64,000 bases of DNA from positions 1 to 64,000 of the forward strand of contig OY829843.1 in assembly GCA_963691885.1 (NCBI GenBank). Direction: 5' to 3'. The translations under genes were made by a program, and so were the position numbers. This document shows positions 1 through 8,944 of the stretch, piece after piece. This DNA comes from G963691885 sp963691885 (lineage in GTDB: Bacteria > Pseudomonadota > Alphaproteobacteria > UBA8366 > Aestuariispiraceae). Below the pieces are notes generated by a model, which was given only the letters and a program-made list of their open reading frames with translations, made no database searches and was not told where the DNA came from. Position 1 is the first letter of the stretch. Each line of letters starts with the position of its first letter.

Positions 1-630
1 ATACCTGGCAACAAAATCCCGTACCACGCCATCCACCGGTACAACTGGACAATTCGACAGTTCCGCCGCGGTCAACTGAGGCATCGGAGAGACATTATGA
101 GGCAGGGTTTCTCCCAACTTGCTGTCGTACAGTACTCCGTTCTCACCCAAGATAAGTCCGTGCTCTTCTGCTTGCTCAAGGACGTGGGGTGCCCAGACAA
201 CCCCGCCACCAGCATCGTCACCCCCAAGGATCGACATGATCATGCCATAGTCGGTTCCTGTGTTTTCAAACCCGCGAAAAATCTTCGTTGGAATGTTGAA
301 AATATCACCTTCTTCAAGGGTAACCTCTCCATCATCTCCATGAAGGCCCCAAAAGAACTTCCAGCGGCCCTTTAAAACAAAAAATACTTCTGCCGTGTTG
401 TGATAATGCAGCGAGTTCTTGCAGCCTGGCGGTTGTCCAGCTGCACCTATGTTGAAACCGGGTGTTTCACGAATATGCACATGCTGATCAGGACTTTCCG
501 TTACACCGGCGCCGATGATGGTATAGTTTTCCTTGCGGTCGGAACCCGGCGTGTGCGCATCGATAAAGGCCGTCTTGCAGGGCTTAAGTTCTCCATATCT
601 GACAACTCGAACTGGGGTTTCCACAGACAT
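1..630 (-). CDS. cupin-domain protein, 3' end beyond the window
   Basis: This open frame starts with ATG at 630 and runs off the window edge, so at least 210 residues are visible. A classical cupin motif 1 (HYHNTAEVFFVLKG, metal-binding His-x-His and Glu) sits near residue 77. A second cupin motif with paired Gly/Pro and RGFENTG follows about 30 residues later. The start is supported by a GAGGG ribosome binding site and by the 6-bp gap after the upstream SnoaL-like gene, so it is the distal gene of the LacI-linked operon. Cupins of this kind are often dioxygenases, isomerases or sugar-acid-processing enzymes. No substrate can be read from the sequence. Confidence 0.8.
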   Translation of the reverse strand, partial: MSVETPVRVVRYGELKPCKTAFIDAHTPGSDRKENYTIIGAGVTESPDQHVHIRETPGFNIGAAGQPPGCKNSLHYHNTAEVFFVLKGRWKFFWGLHGDDGEVTLEEGDIFNIPTKIFRGFENTGTDYGMIMSILGGDDAGGGVVWAPHVLEQAEEHGLILGENGVLYDSKLGETLPHNVSPMPQLTAAELSNCPVVPVDGVVRDFVARY

Positions 631-636
631 TACGGT

Positions 637-1605
637 TTAACCCTCTGCCAACAGGATTTGTTTCCAGATCGCGGTTTCATCAAACAAGGTAAACTCGCGC
701 CGCAACCCCCAAGGGCCAAATTCTGCGTGACTGATGCCAAGAACATAGACCTCCGCGCCGGTCGGTGTACTGAATGCCCCCCAGCCGGTATGTGTGCCGT
801 GTAACGACCACCGTATCGCAGCCCTGGGCGGCATCATTTCATCGTCGCGCCCAATGCAGTGATCGATCGAAAAAACAGCGTTGGGAAAGCTAGCTCTTAA
901 ACCCATCCAAAACTGGTCGACATCACTATGCGAATGACCTGTTACTCCGCCCGGATATTCAGCCTGAACCGCGCGGTCATAGGCTTTCGGAATGATCGCC
1001 ATATCCGCATTCATAATGCCCGTCAGAATTTCAGCGTATCTTCGGCCCCATTCATTGCTGTTTCCCTTGCCCTGATAGACACCCTTTTTATCCGTGCTTG
1101 GGGTTAAGGGTGCCACGCAATTCTTCGGGCCGCCTTCCTTTTCGATCTGGCTTTGCGCATAGTCACGGGGTGTCCAGCCCATTTGCCTGACGATAGCCCC
1201 CTGATCCCGGATCAACCATTCATCATTGATCTGATTATTGATGGCATGACAATCTGCAATGATGCGATAGGTCAGTTGTGTTCCAGTGGCGGCACCATAG
1301 GCACCGTCGCCCAGATGTGTCGCACGGGACAAGATACGATGGGATGACAGCATCCCTTCGTCCGGCGAGCCAGACCAAATGACGTCTTCACCTAACAGCG
1401 TTCGATCCGGAAACTCAGCCAGGGTGGCCATTGTTGCGCCAATCACGTCTTTGTTGCCCACCACAACCGAGGCCGGTGAGCGAACGACAATGTCGTCGGC
1501 GTAATAATCGTGGAGTGTCGCAATCCCGCGATCTTCCCAGATTTCCTTGGTGATCCCGATAATGTAATCTGGAAAATCCCTAAATTTTGGATCAAACCCT
1601 TTCAT
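637..1605 (-). CDS. two-domain SnoaL/NTF2-like protein
   Basis: A 322-residue protein made of two consecutive SnoaL-like (NTF2-fold) modules, roughly residues 10-150 and 185-320. The first has the typical opening of a helix followed by a YADDIVV strand. The second ends in a beta-rich half containing HGTHTG. SnoaL-like folds act as polyketide cyclases, hydratases or isomerases, or as binding scaffolds; none of these roles is proven here. I place the start at the internal ATG (MKGFDPKF), which is preceded by GGTGGAG, rather than at the TTG 54 bp upstream. The start overlaps the end of the LacI gene by 14 bp, which implies translational coupling. Three more SnoaL-like proteins lie in the same locus. 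Confidence 0.75.
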   Translation of the reverse strand: MKGFDPKFRDFPDYIIGITKEIWEDRGIATLHDYYADDIVVRSPASVVVGNKDVIGATMATLAEFPDRTLLGEDVIWSGSPDEGMLSSHRILSRATHLGDGAYGAATGTQLTYRIIADCHAINNQINDEWLIRDQGAIVRQMGWTPRDYAQSQIEKEGGPKNCVAPLTPSTDKKGVYQGKGNSNEWGRRYAEILTGIMNADMAIIPKAYDRAVQAEYPGGVTGHSHSDVDQFWMGLRASFPNAVFSIDHCIGRDDEMMPPRAAIRWSLHGTHTGWGAFSTPTGAEVYVLGISHAEFGPWGLRREFTLFDETAIWKQILLAEG

Positions 1606-2632
1606 CACTCCACCCTTCCGGAATTCTGGCTGAACCGCGTATAACCAGCGGCACGTCAATTACAATATTCTTCCTTACCGCCTGCTCCGGATGATCAATC
1701 TGATCCATCAACGCATCGACGGTTTCCGACACCATCCGATTTGCACGCTGGCGTATGGTGGTTAAATCATAGCTCTTCCATGCTGCAGGCGGCACGTCGT
1801 CAAATCCCACGACAGAGACATCGGCTGGAATGGAAATCCCCAATTCAAACCGCAATACATCCATTACCATAAATGCCATATGATCATTTGCGACAAAGAC
1901 CGCGTCCGGCCGATCCAGCTCTGGTCTGTCGAACATCCGGCGAGCGGCTTCTGTCGCCTCATCAGAACGGTAGTTGCCGACTTCACGGGAATGAAGAGGG
2001 ATATTCGCCTCAGCAAGCACTGACAGAAATCCAGCCTCGCGGTCACGCTGTGTCGACGCCCCTTCCCATCCGGCGATATAGCCGATCTTTTGGTGCCCGC
2101 CCGCAACCAGAAACTCGGCCAGCTTTTTGCCGCCGGCAAAATTATCGGACGTCACGGCAGAAACACCGGGCATTTCAAGTGATCTGTTGAAGAGAACCAC
2201 GGGCACACCAGCTGCCTGACACCGCAATGCTATATCAGACGACATGGAAACCGATGCCAGGACAATACCGTCCACCTGATAATCAAGGATCTCTTCCAGA
2301 ACGTCATCGAGATTTTCTGCCGTCTGGGATGTCATAAACATCATAACGTGATAGCCGCGCTGCTGAAGTGACGTTGAGAGAAGTTCCACTGCCTCAGGAT
2401 AGAAATAGTTTTCAAGATAGGCGACCACGAGCCCGACAATGCGGCTTTTCCCCGAAACCACTGCACGAGCCAGAACATTTGGCCGATAACCCAGATCCGC
2501 CGCTGCCTGGCGAACCTTTTCCTGTGTTTTCTTGGATACCGATGCACCGGGCGTGAAGACCCGGCTTACCGCAGATTGGCTGACGCCAGCAAGGCGCGCA
2601 ACGTCTGTGGATGTGACGGTATCGCGGGCCAT
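1592..2632 (-). CDS. LacI-family transcriptional repressor
   Basis: A 346-residue regulator. The N-terminal helix-turn-helix contains VTSTDVARLAGVSQSAVSR and the following RPNVLARA hinge helix, then a periplasmic-binding-protein-like effector domain with VDGIVLAS, GYIAG and PDAVFVANDHMA segments. It is full length for the family. The ATG at 2632 is chosen because it overlaps the stop of the SDR minigene (TGATG), although a TTG 15 bp upstream is open. It lies inside the operon it probably controls: two palindromes with the central CG typical of LacI operators sit at 10033-10052 and 10089-10104, upstream of the first operon gene. The effector is presumably a sugar or polyol-like compound. Confidence 0.9.
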   Translation of the reverse strand: MARDTVTSTDVARLAGVSQSAVSRVFTPGASVSKKTQEKVRQAAADLGYRPNVLARAVVSGKSRIVGLVVAYLENYFYPEAVELLSTSLQQRGYHVMMFMTSQTAENLDDVLEEILDYQVDGIVLASVSMSSDIALRCQAAGVPVVLFNRSLEMPGVSAVTSDNFAGGKKLAEFLVAGGHQKIGYIAGWEGASTQRDREAGFLSVLAEANIPLHSREVGNYRSDEATEAARRMFDRPELDRPDAVFVANDHMAFMVMDVLRFELGISIPADVSVVGFDDVPPAAWKSYDLTTIRQRANRMVSETVDALMDQIDHPEQAVRKNIVIDVPLVIRGSARIPEGWSDERV

Positions 2633-2733
2633 CAGTCTGCCGTCCAACCGCCATCAATCAAGAGAGACGTACCGGTAACAAGAGCACGTTTGCCGTCCAG
2701 TCTAAACGATGGCGTTCTGGGTAGCATCGTCAT
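2632..2733 (-). pseudogene. SDR minigene, internally deleted (33 codons)
   Basis: A complete 33-codon frame that joins the N-terminus of a short-chain dehydrogenase (RLDGKRALVTG, the first beta strand and the start of the TGxxxGxG cofactor loop) directly to an SDR C-terminus (SLLIDGGWTAD). About 220 central residues are missing, including the Tyr-x-x-x-Lys active site, so it cannot be an enzyme. Its ATG overlaps the stop of the HisD-like gene (ATGA) and its stop overlaps the LacI start (TGATG), so translational coupling across the operon is intact. Both SDR ends normally contain a VTG motif. A deletion between two GTNACCGG-like repeats explains the fusion. Confidence 0.8.
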
Positions 2734-4037
2734 TCAGCCGCAGCAGCATAGGGTATGTTACGGCCGCCATAACGCCGCACACGCACATTGGCCTGTTCAG
2801 CATGCCCGGCAAAACCTTCCAACATGCAGAGGCGCGAACAATATTCACCAACTGTATTGGCAGCCTCATCAGTGGTTACTTTTTGCCAGGAGTGGGTCTT
2901 CAGGAACTTACCAACCCAAAGGCCACCTGTGTAACGGCCGGCCTTTCGTGTTGGAAGTGTGTGGTTGGTGCCAATCACCTTGTCCCCATTGGCCACATTC
3001 GTTCGGGGTCCAAGGAACAGCGCCCCATACCAGACCATATTTTCAAGATACCAGTCATCGCGATCGGTCATCACCTGCACATGCTCATAAGCCATTTCAT
3101 TGGCGACCTTTAGCATCTCATTATGATCCTCGCACAGGATCACGTCCCCATAGTCTCTCCAACTGATCGCTGCCGTATCCGCGGTCGGCAAGATGGTAAG
3201 AAGGCGGTCGACTTCACTAATCGTCTCTTCCGCCAGTTTGCGGGATGTTGTTAGCAATGCCGCCGGTGAATTATACCCGTGCTCCGCCTGCCCCAGCAGA
3301 TCAGTTGCGCAAATCTCGGCGTCAACAGTATCATCTGCAACAACCAAGGTCTCCGTCGGTCCAGCAAATAGGTCAATTCCAACCCGGCCAAAAAGTTGAC
3401 GCTTGGCCTCTGCGACAAAGGCATTGCCAGGTCCGACCAACATATGAACAGGATCGAGTGTCTCTGTCCCAAGCGCCATTGCCCCAACAGCCTGAATACC
3501 ACCAAGGCAAAGGATTTCGTGAGCCCCACCCATCTTCATTGCGGCAACAATTGCTGGATGCGGCGCGCCCTCATTGGGTGGCGCAGACGCGACAATACGC
3601 GGTACACCCGCAACCGAGGCCGTCAAAACAGACATATGAGCAGACGCGACCATCGGAAATTTTCCGCCCGGTACATAACATCCAACCGACTGAACTGGGA
3701 TGTTGCGATGACCAAGGATCACGCCAGGCATTGTTTCAACTTCGATATCTGTCATCGAGGCTTTTTGCGCTTCGGCGAACGTGCGAATCTGATTCTGCGC
3801 AAACTTTATATCTTCCATGTCACGCGTTTTGACCTTGTTGACCGCCGCCTCAATTTCGCTTTCGGTCAGGCGAAAACGCTCGGGCGCCCATCCATCGAAC
3901 TTCTGTGAAAGTTCTTTGACCGCTGAATCGCCTCGCCGTTGGATATCAGCTAACGTGTGCTCGACCGTGTTACGCACCTTTGCATCATCATCAGCGCGTT
4001 CTTCATCGGGTTTGCCACGTTTGAGATATTCAGCCAT
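2730..4037 (-). CDS. HisD-superfamily dehydrogenase, HpsN-like
   Basis: A 435-residue protein of the histidinol dehydrogenase superfamily. The family's zinc and catalytic motifs are recognisable: LLGQAEHG (Gln/His ligands), ANEMAYEHVQV (Glu-His pair), GTNHTLPT, and LEGFAGHA near the C-terminus (His ligand). NAD-binding segments such as GYVPGGKFP-like and VGPGNAFVAEAKRQLFG are present. In a catabolic operon with an importer and a deleted SDR it is unlikely to make histidine. The family member HpsN oxidises the C3 sulfonate-polyol DHPS to sulfolactate, and related enzymes oxidise other polyols. The real substrate is not known. It lies 32 bp after the upstream SnoaL-like gene and overlaps the minigene by 4 bp. 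Confidence 0.85.
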   Translation of the reverse strand: MAEYLKRGKPDEERADDDAKVRNTVEHTLADIQRRGDSAVKELSQKFDGWAPERFRLTESEIEAAVNKVKTRDMEDIKFAQNQIRTFAEAQKASMTDIEVETMPGVILGHRNIPVQSVGCYVPGGKFPMVASAHMSVLTASVAGVPRIVASAPPNEGAPHPAIVAAMKMGGAHEILCLGGIQAVGAMALGTETLDPVHMLVGPGNAFVAEAKRQLFGRVGIDLFAGPTETLVVADDTVDAEICATDLLGQAEHGYNSPAALLTTSRKLAEETISEVDRLLTILPTADTAAISWRDYGDVILCEDHNEMLKVANEMAYEHVQVMTDRDDWYLENMVWYGALFLGPRTNVANGDKVIGTNHTLPTRKAGRYTGGLWVGKFLKTHSWQKVTTDEAANTVGEYCSRLCMLEGFAGHAEQANVRVRRYGGRNIPYAAAAE

Positions 4038-4069
4038 TCCTATACCTTTACTGTCTTTGTAATGCGCCT

Positions 4070-5119
4070 TCAGGCCGCGGAACGCGAAATCGATGAAGTG
4101 CCCCAGCGTGCCTTGTTGAATTCTCTGAGCCTCGCAAACACATCAACACCGATCTGTTGATAGGCATCTAGCAAATCGACCAGAACCCAGTTCTCTCTGA
4201 TTTTGCCCTTCTCAACCCGCCAGAAGTCAAGACTGCGCAAAGTAACGCGCTGGCCGCCCGGAGCGATGCCCAGCCAACCGTCGCCGGTAATCGTCTGACA
4301 CATATTTGGCCAGCCCGTTACAGCCGCGTAATCACCGTCGCCAAAAAAGTGAAAGTTCACTTCTTCATCATGTTGTCCCCGATCTGGCATGGCGTTCAGA
4401 AACGGGATTTGGTGCCAATCGCGAAAACCCTGTATGCCGCGCGCTGTTCCAATCCCGGCAGGACCATACCAGTTCATGCGCGGGTGCCAGAAGCGCTCCA
4501 ACTCCATCACTTCGGGCCCACCTTCTGACGGATGCCGTACCATATGGGCAAGCATCTCCACCACAAGCCTGCAGGTTTTATCGCTGCGTTCTGTATCCCG
4601 AGGCCCGGGCACAAGGCCATCCTGTGTGGCAGGACCGGGTACCTGCCATTCCCGCCCCAGGGATCGCGCCATCGGCCAGGCATTCGCCTGCATCATAACT
4701 TCCGGCAGGTCCCAAATCCCCTGAAACTCAACTATCTTGCCGTCGACAATCCGAAAAAACTCGTGAAACCTCATCGCGACCTGATGACCGGTCGGCGGGA
4801 TATCCAACCAAGGCCTGGAAAAAACGCCTGTGTAGTACCCGCCGCAGCCAACCCAGTCATCGCCATTATCTGTATTACCAGCCATGACTATCGTATCGCG
4901 ACGTTCCAGGTCCGGCCATGCGGTCAACAATTCAGAATAGGCTGTCTCATAAAAAGCGTCCGGGCCTTCGCTGTCGCCGAGTGGGTGGCATAGCCGAAAA
5001 ACCGCATCAGTTTCGGCGCCGGCGCGAAGTTCACGCAGCACAGAAACCTCATCGAAATCATACATGGCCGCCCGAAGCGGGACGATGAGTGCCTTATTGC
5101 CGGTGTGGATGTCCGTCAT
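4070..5119 (-). CDS. two-domain SnoaL-like (ester-cyclase type) protein
   Basis: A 349-residue protein with two SnoaL-like halves joined near residue 170-190. The first ends FHEFFRIVDGKIVEFQG and the second ends LDFWRVEKGKIRENWVLVDLLD; both are the typical last strands of ester-cyclase-type NTF2 folds. It is clearly paralogous to the divergent gene at 10150-11154: both share PWL-I-PTG, MMQA, PGPATHDGL/PGPATQDGL and WYGPAGIG/WWGPAGIG blocks. Its start overlaps the previous gene by 4 bp (ATGA). Role unknown; the conserved aromatic and His residues suggest a small-molecule lyase or isomerase. Confidence 0.8.
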   Translation of the reverse strand: MTDIHTGNKALIVPLRAAMYDFDEVSVLRELRAGAETDAVFRLCHPLGDSEGPDAFYETAYSELLTAWPDLERRDTIVMAGNTDNGDDWVGCGGYYTGVFSRPWLDIPPTGHQVAMRFHEFFRIVDGKIVEFQGIWDLPEVMMQANAWPMARSLGREWQVPGPATQDGLVPGPRDTERSDKTCRLVVEMLAHMVRHPSEGGPEVMELERFWHPRMNWYGPAGIGTARGIQGFRDWHQIPFLNAMPDRGQHDEEVNFHFFGDGDYAAVTGWPNMCQTITGDGWLGIAPGGQRVTLRSLDFWRVEKGKIRENWVLVDLLDAYQQIGVDVFARLREFNKARWGTSSISRSAA

Positions 5120-5667
5120 CCTGCCTCACCCGGTCCCTTTGCCTCCGGGTTGGGTGGCGTTTTTTCACCGCGATCAAAAGCCTCCCATCCTTCACCCTGA
5201 AAAGCATCAACTCCCAGTTGGGCCAGCACATGAGGGAAATCGACCATAACCCAATTGTCGGTGATTTTTCCGTCTTCGACCTTCCAGAAATCCATATACC
5301 GGATTTCAACCCGTTTACCCGTTGCCGGAATCCCCATGAAGGGACCGCCATGGGTCGCTTCCTGACGGCCAAAGGCGGCTGCCCATTCCCCCATATAAAG
5401 CCGCGCTTCATCAACGCAGACTTTGTCGTGAAAAGCCGCTTGAAAGGGCTTCTGCCAGTTTTCCTGAAACTCTCTCAAGCCGTTCTTGGTGCCGCAACCG
5501 GTGTTGCCCAGCCAGCGAAAGCTCTCCGCAAAAAACTCGCCAATATCGCCAATCCGATGATCGTTGAGGCCATCGACCATTCCTTCGATGACGGCCCGTG
5601 TTTCTTCCGTTTTGGAAAGATCTGTATCTCTGGAAAGGACCCCCTGTTCCGGTCGTGCACCGCTCAT
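5116..5667 (-). CDS. single-domain SnoaL-like protein
   Basis: A 183-residue single NTF2-fold protein that resembles the second half of its two-domain neighbours. It carries IGEFFAESFRW near residue 40 and a final MDFWKVEDGKITDNWVMVDF strand pair. It overlaps both neighbours by 4 bp (ATGA with the permease upstream and with the two-domain protein downstream), so it belongs to the transport/catabolic operon. A proline- and glycine-rich tail follows the fold. Function unknown; it could be a cyclase, dehydratase or heteromeric partner of the neighbouring SnoaL-like proteins. Confidence 0.78.
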   Translation of the reverse strand: MSGARPEQGVLSRDTDLSKTEETRAVIEGMVDGLNDHRIGDIGEFFAESFRWLGNTGCGTKNGLREFQENWQKPFQAAFHDKVCVDEARLYMGEWAAAFGRQEATHGGPFMGIPATGKRVEIRYMDFWKVEDGKITDNWVMVDFPHVLAQLGVDAFQGEGWEAFDRGEKTPPNPEAKGPGEAG

Positions 5668-6548
5668 CCCTTAACCGCCCCAGCGGTCAGGCCGCTCACA
5701 ATTTGCCGTTGGAAGAACAGCACCAGGACGAAAAGCGGAGCTGTGGCTGACACAACAGCTGCCACCGCGAACATCACATTTCCTTCGGTATAGGTCGTCC
5801 CCAGGAACGCAGCAATTTCAGGCACCATGGTTCGGTTGCTCTCGTTCAGGATCATGGAGGTCACCGCAAAATCATTGTAAGCCAGCAGGAAACTGAAGAG
5901 GCCTGTCGTAATCACACCAGGCCACATGACCGGAATGATCACACGCCGGAAAGCCTGAAATTGTGTGCAACCATCGACTTTGGCGCTTTCGTCCAACTCC
6001 TTCGGGATCGACTCGAAGAAGGAGTGCAGCATCCACAGCGTAAAGGGCTGATTGATAGCGACCAGCACAATGATGGCGGTGGGCAGAAAGCCCCAAACAT
6101 TCCAGTCGAAAAAGACAGGCAAATATCCAGACACCAGTGTGATTGGTGGGATAGCCCGAAATATCAATGCCGTAATCAGCAACCAGAAAACATATTTGAA
6201 GCTCGACCGTGACAGCGCATATCCGCCAAGTGTCCCGATCGTCAAAGATGTGCACACAACGAATATGCAGACAATGACGGTGTTAAAAACGTTCCGCCAG
6301 AATTCTTCTTTAATCCAGGCACCCTCGTATCCTGTCCCCGTGAGGGAACTGCCATAAGTGCTTTCGGTATTTGCGCCAGTCAGCGCGTTGGTCCAGTCAG
6401 CGATGGAGAAGAAATCAAGTTCAACCTTGAAACTGCCCCAGAGCGTCCAGAGGAAAGGGAAAGCAGCCATGATCAGCCATACAACAACGAATCCCCAAAG
6501 GGCTAGTTTCAGAGGTAGTGGTTTGCGGGTCGCGACAGAGTTAGCCAT
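5664..6548 (-). CDS. ABC sugar transporter permease, MalG-like
   Basis: A 294-residue inner-membrane protein with six predicted hydrophobic segments, starting LALWGFVVVWLIMAAFPFLW. It has the EAA loop (ESAKVDGCTQFQAFRRVI) about 90 residues from the C-terminus, where the ATPase docks. Its length and layout match MalG/LacG-type permeases of the CUT1 sugar importer class. It follows the MalF-like permease by 3 bp and overlaps the SnoaL-like gene by 4 bp. Confidence 0.9.
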   Translation of the reverse strand: MANSVATRKPLPLKLALWGFVVVWLIMAAFPFLWTLWGSFKVELDFFSIADWTNALTGANTESTYGSSLTGTGYEGAWIKEEFWRNVFNTVIVCIFVVCTSLTIGTLGGYALSRSSFKYVFWLLITALIFRAIPPITLVSGYLPVFFDWNVWGFLPTAIIVLVAINQPFTLWMLHSFFESIPKELDESAKVDGCTQFQAFRRVIIPVMWPGVITTGLFSFLLAYNDFAVTSMILNESNRTMVPEIAAFLGTTYTEGNVMFAVAAVVSATAPLFVLVLFFQRQIVSGLTAGAVKG

Positions 6549-6551
6549 AGC

Positions 6552-7577
6552 TCAGGTCTTTCTCTTGAAGTCGCGCCAGGTGCGCACAAGGACGGGTGAC
6601 AACAGAATTGCCACACCAAGCACCGTCATGACGGATGTTGTAGCAGCGGCTGACAACTGTCGGGTTTCGCCCCCCAGATCATTGAAGATGATCCAACTAA
6701 GCGAAGTTGCATGGGCCTGTGCCTGAAATCCGACAATGGGCTCAAAGACACGGAAATTATCCATTAACTGAATAAGAGCAACAAATGTCACCAGCGGCAT
6801 CAGGTGCGGGATCGTGACATGCCGGATTTGCTGCCACCGCGTCGCGCCATCAATTTGCGCGGCCTCAATCGTTTCCTTCGGCACGGTCTGCAAGCCAGCA
6901 TAAAACACAACGAAAGCGAAAGGTGCCGAAGACCAGATCCCGTATATGAAAAGAGAGATCCACATCAGCACTGTTGAAGCCTTGAGCGACAAATCAGGAT
7001 CATCTGTAAGGTACTGCAAGAAAGATCCCAAAACACCTCGGCTGTCGATCATCCAGAACAGGATCAGCGATCCGACGAGTGGCGTGACGATCATTGGCAA
7101 CAGCGAGAAGAAAATCACCAGTCCTTTGAGTTTCTGGTTCAGTGCATTCACCGAAATGGCAATCGCAAATCCCAACATGATCAAAAGAGGCGTGCAGATA
7201 AATGTATAGCTGAGGGTGAATCCCAACGCGCGATAAAACGGCAGGTTAAACACGACAGAGGCAAACTCACCGACACTGTCCGCGGATGCCCAGGCCTCCG
7301 CAATTTCCGCCGTCGCCAAATGCCCCCGATCAAGATAAACGTCCAGCCCGACAAACCGCCCCATCGGTTCCGCCTCGCGCAGGGCAGCTGTCGCCTCCTG
7401 ATCAATCGTGGTCTCATCCGTGCAGCCAAACGGGCCACAGTTCTCAACCGTCACCAGAACCGCCTCATGCGGCGCGAATAGCGACTGGCTGACGATCGAG
7501 ACAAGCGGCATTGCAATGAAGACCATCATGGCAAGGCCGGTTGGCAGGAAAAACCAGAAGAATGTGCGATGCTTCAT
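6552..7577 (-). CDS. ABC sugar transporter permease, MalF-like
   Basis: A 341-residue inner-membrane permease. After the first membrane helix there is a long periplasmic insertion (about residues 33-100, containing CGPFGC and acidic stretches), as in some CUT1 MalF-type subunits. Five further hydrophobic helices follow. The EAA loop reads EAAQIDGATRWQQIRHVTIP. It pairs with the MalG-like subunit encoded 3 bp downstream. The gene begins 57 bp after the binding-protein gene, with a perfect stem-loop in that gap. Confidence 0.9.
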   Translation of the reverse strand: MKHRTFFWFFLPTGLAMMVFIAMPLVSIVSQSLFAPHEAVLVTVENCGPFGCTDETTIDQEATAALREAEPMGRFVGLDVYLDRGHLATAEIAEAWASADSVGEFASVVFNLPFYRALGFTLSYTFICTPLLIMLGFAIAISVNALNQKLKGLVIFFSLLPMIVTPLVGSLILFWMIDSRGVLGSFLQYLTDDPDLSLKASTVLMWISLFIYGIWSSAPFAFVVFYAGLQTVPKETIEAAQIDGATRWQQIRHVTIPHLMPLVTFVALIQLMDNFRVFEPIVGFQAQAHATSLSWIIFNDLGGETRQLSAAATTSVMTVLGVAILLSPVLVRTWRDFKRKT

Positions 7578-7596
7578 GAGACTAGACCGTCGTTAA

Positions 7597-7625
7597 ATGT
7601 GGAGAGGGTATCACCCTCTCCACAT
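7597..7625 (-). promoter_or_regulatory. perfect stem-loop between binding-protein and permease genes
   Basis: Arms ATGTGGAGAGGGT and ACCCTCTCCACAT form 13 perfect base pairs around a 3-nt loop, directly after the binding-protein stop codon. In importer operons such hairpins (as between malE and malF) stop 3' exonucleases or attenuate transcription, so the binding protein is made in excess over the membrane subunits. No long U run follows, so partial attenuation or mRNA stabilisation is more likely than full termination. Confidence 0.75.
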
Positions 7626-7634
7626 ATCACACCT

Positions 7635-8861
7635 TTAGAGGAAGCCTTTTTCCTTAGCAGCGGCGATGTAGGCTGCTTCAACGTCTTTCAACGCCTGTTC
7701 CGCACTCTCTTTGCCTTGCATGAAATCCGCTAATTCATTGCCAAGAGCGGTATGCATCAATCCCATGAAAGGCAGCATGGGATAGGGAATTGACCCAGCC
7801 TGGGCCGCAGCAAAGACACCCTTTGCCGCCGGTGTTGGCTTGTAGCCGTCTATCAGCCATACCGCCTGAATGGCTGTATCCTCATTTTCAAGAATGGCCG
7901 GTCGGATTGCATGTTTCAGTGCCAGAAACGTGCTTTCCGCTTCCGCATCTGAAAGGTTCTTGGAAACGGTCCAGCCGTCCCACCACAATGTGGTTGCAGG
8001 GGTCGACCCACCACCAACAGTCATTGGGCCGTCAATGGCGAAACCGTCAACAACCTCTTGAGGTACGCCGTCTGCAGTCACCAGCGTTGCGGCCCGACTG
8101 CCCCACATATTCATCAAAGCGACATTTCCTGCGCGGAATTCCGCATTCGTTGCATTGGAATCATGGGTGAGGAAGTCAGGGTTCATGTATTCAGAAAGCG
8201 CCTTCATCATTTCCAGCGCCTTAACACCGGCTTCACCGGAAATAGTTGGCTCAGCCGACCCTGGCTTGAAGTGTTCACCACCATAACCGAGGAACATGTT
8301 GTTGAATTCCTGCGCCAGGTTCCAACCAGCAGCATAAGCACCACCAATCGGGTTTTGAACGATACCTGCGTCGCGAATTTTCTTTGCCGCAGCCAGCATG
8401 TCTTCATAGGTTTTCGGCGGCTCTACACCGACTTGCTCCAGAATGTCCTTGCGATAAACCAGATGCTGGGCGTTTGCCATGAAGGCAACGGCCATAATTT
8501 TGCCATTGATGGTAATCAGCTGGTTCTTGGCAATACCGTCACCGTGTTTAGCAACAAGATCATCAAGCGGACGAATCACATCCTCATTCATCAGCGCCAC
8601 AATCGAACTGTTGGCGATGATCGCGCTCGTGTATTCGGCTGGATTACCCTGCATGCCAGCCACATTGATCTTTTGATGGTCCGCTGTCAGGTTTGTAGAC
8701 ACCTCTCCACCAGAGCATTCCTGCGCCCCGGCACCTACCGTCTGAATTGCCGGAAACTCGTTGCCCACAATGTTCACACGCGCTGTGATCTCACAAGCCA
8801 GCGCCGCAGAGCCCGCGAAAACTGTAAAACACCCTGCCAGTAGTACTTTTCTCAGAAACAT
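7635..8861 (-). CDS. ABC transporter extracellular solute-binding protein
   Basis: A 408-residue periplasmic binding protein of the MalE/UgpB type (cluster B, SBP family 1). The start is the ATG at 8861, preceded by GGGAGACGG; the longer frame adds 12 uncharged residues ahead of the signal peptide. Residues 1-24 (MFLRKVLLAGCFTVFAGSAA) form a Sec signal peptide. Conserved blocks include YRKDILEQVGVEPPKTYEDML and LWWDGWTVSKN. It captures the substrate for the two permeases encoded downstream. The ligand cannot be read from the sequence. Confidence 0.9.
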   Translation of the reverse strand: MFLRKVLLAGCFTVFAGSAALACEITARVNIVGNEFPAIQTVGAGAQECSGGEVSTNLTADHQKINVAGMQGNPAEYTSAIIANSSIVALMNEDVIRPLDDLVAKHGDGIAKNQLITINGKIMAVAFMANAQHLVYRKDILEQVGVEPPKTYEDMLAAAKKIRDAGIVQNPIGGAYAAGWNLAQEFNNMFLGYGGEHFKPGSAEPTISGEAGVKALEMMKALSEYMNPDFLTHDSNATNAEFRAGNVALMNMWGSRAATLVTADGVPQEVVDGFAIDGPMTVGGGSTPATTLWWDGWTVSKNLSDAEAESTFLALKHAIRPAILENEDTAIQAVWLIDGYKPTPAAKGVFAAAQAGSIPYPMLPFMGLMHTALGNELADFMQGKESAEQALKDVEAAYIAAAKEKGFL

Positions 8862-8944
8862 CTCCGTCTCCCTGTTTTTTGCCTGGACATGCCCCATTCA
8901 AACATATCCGTCTCTGATCCGGCCTGCGCCGGGTTACCGAAAAT

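Noticed and set aside
2640..2733. genuine small-protein gene unrelated to SDRs
   Set aside because: Both halves match conserved SDR ends exactly where deletion would leave them, so a remnant is the simpler reading.
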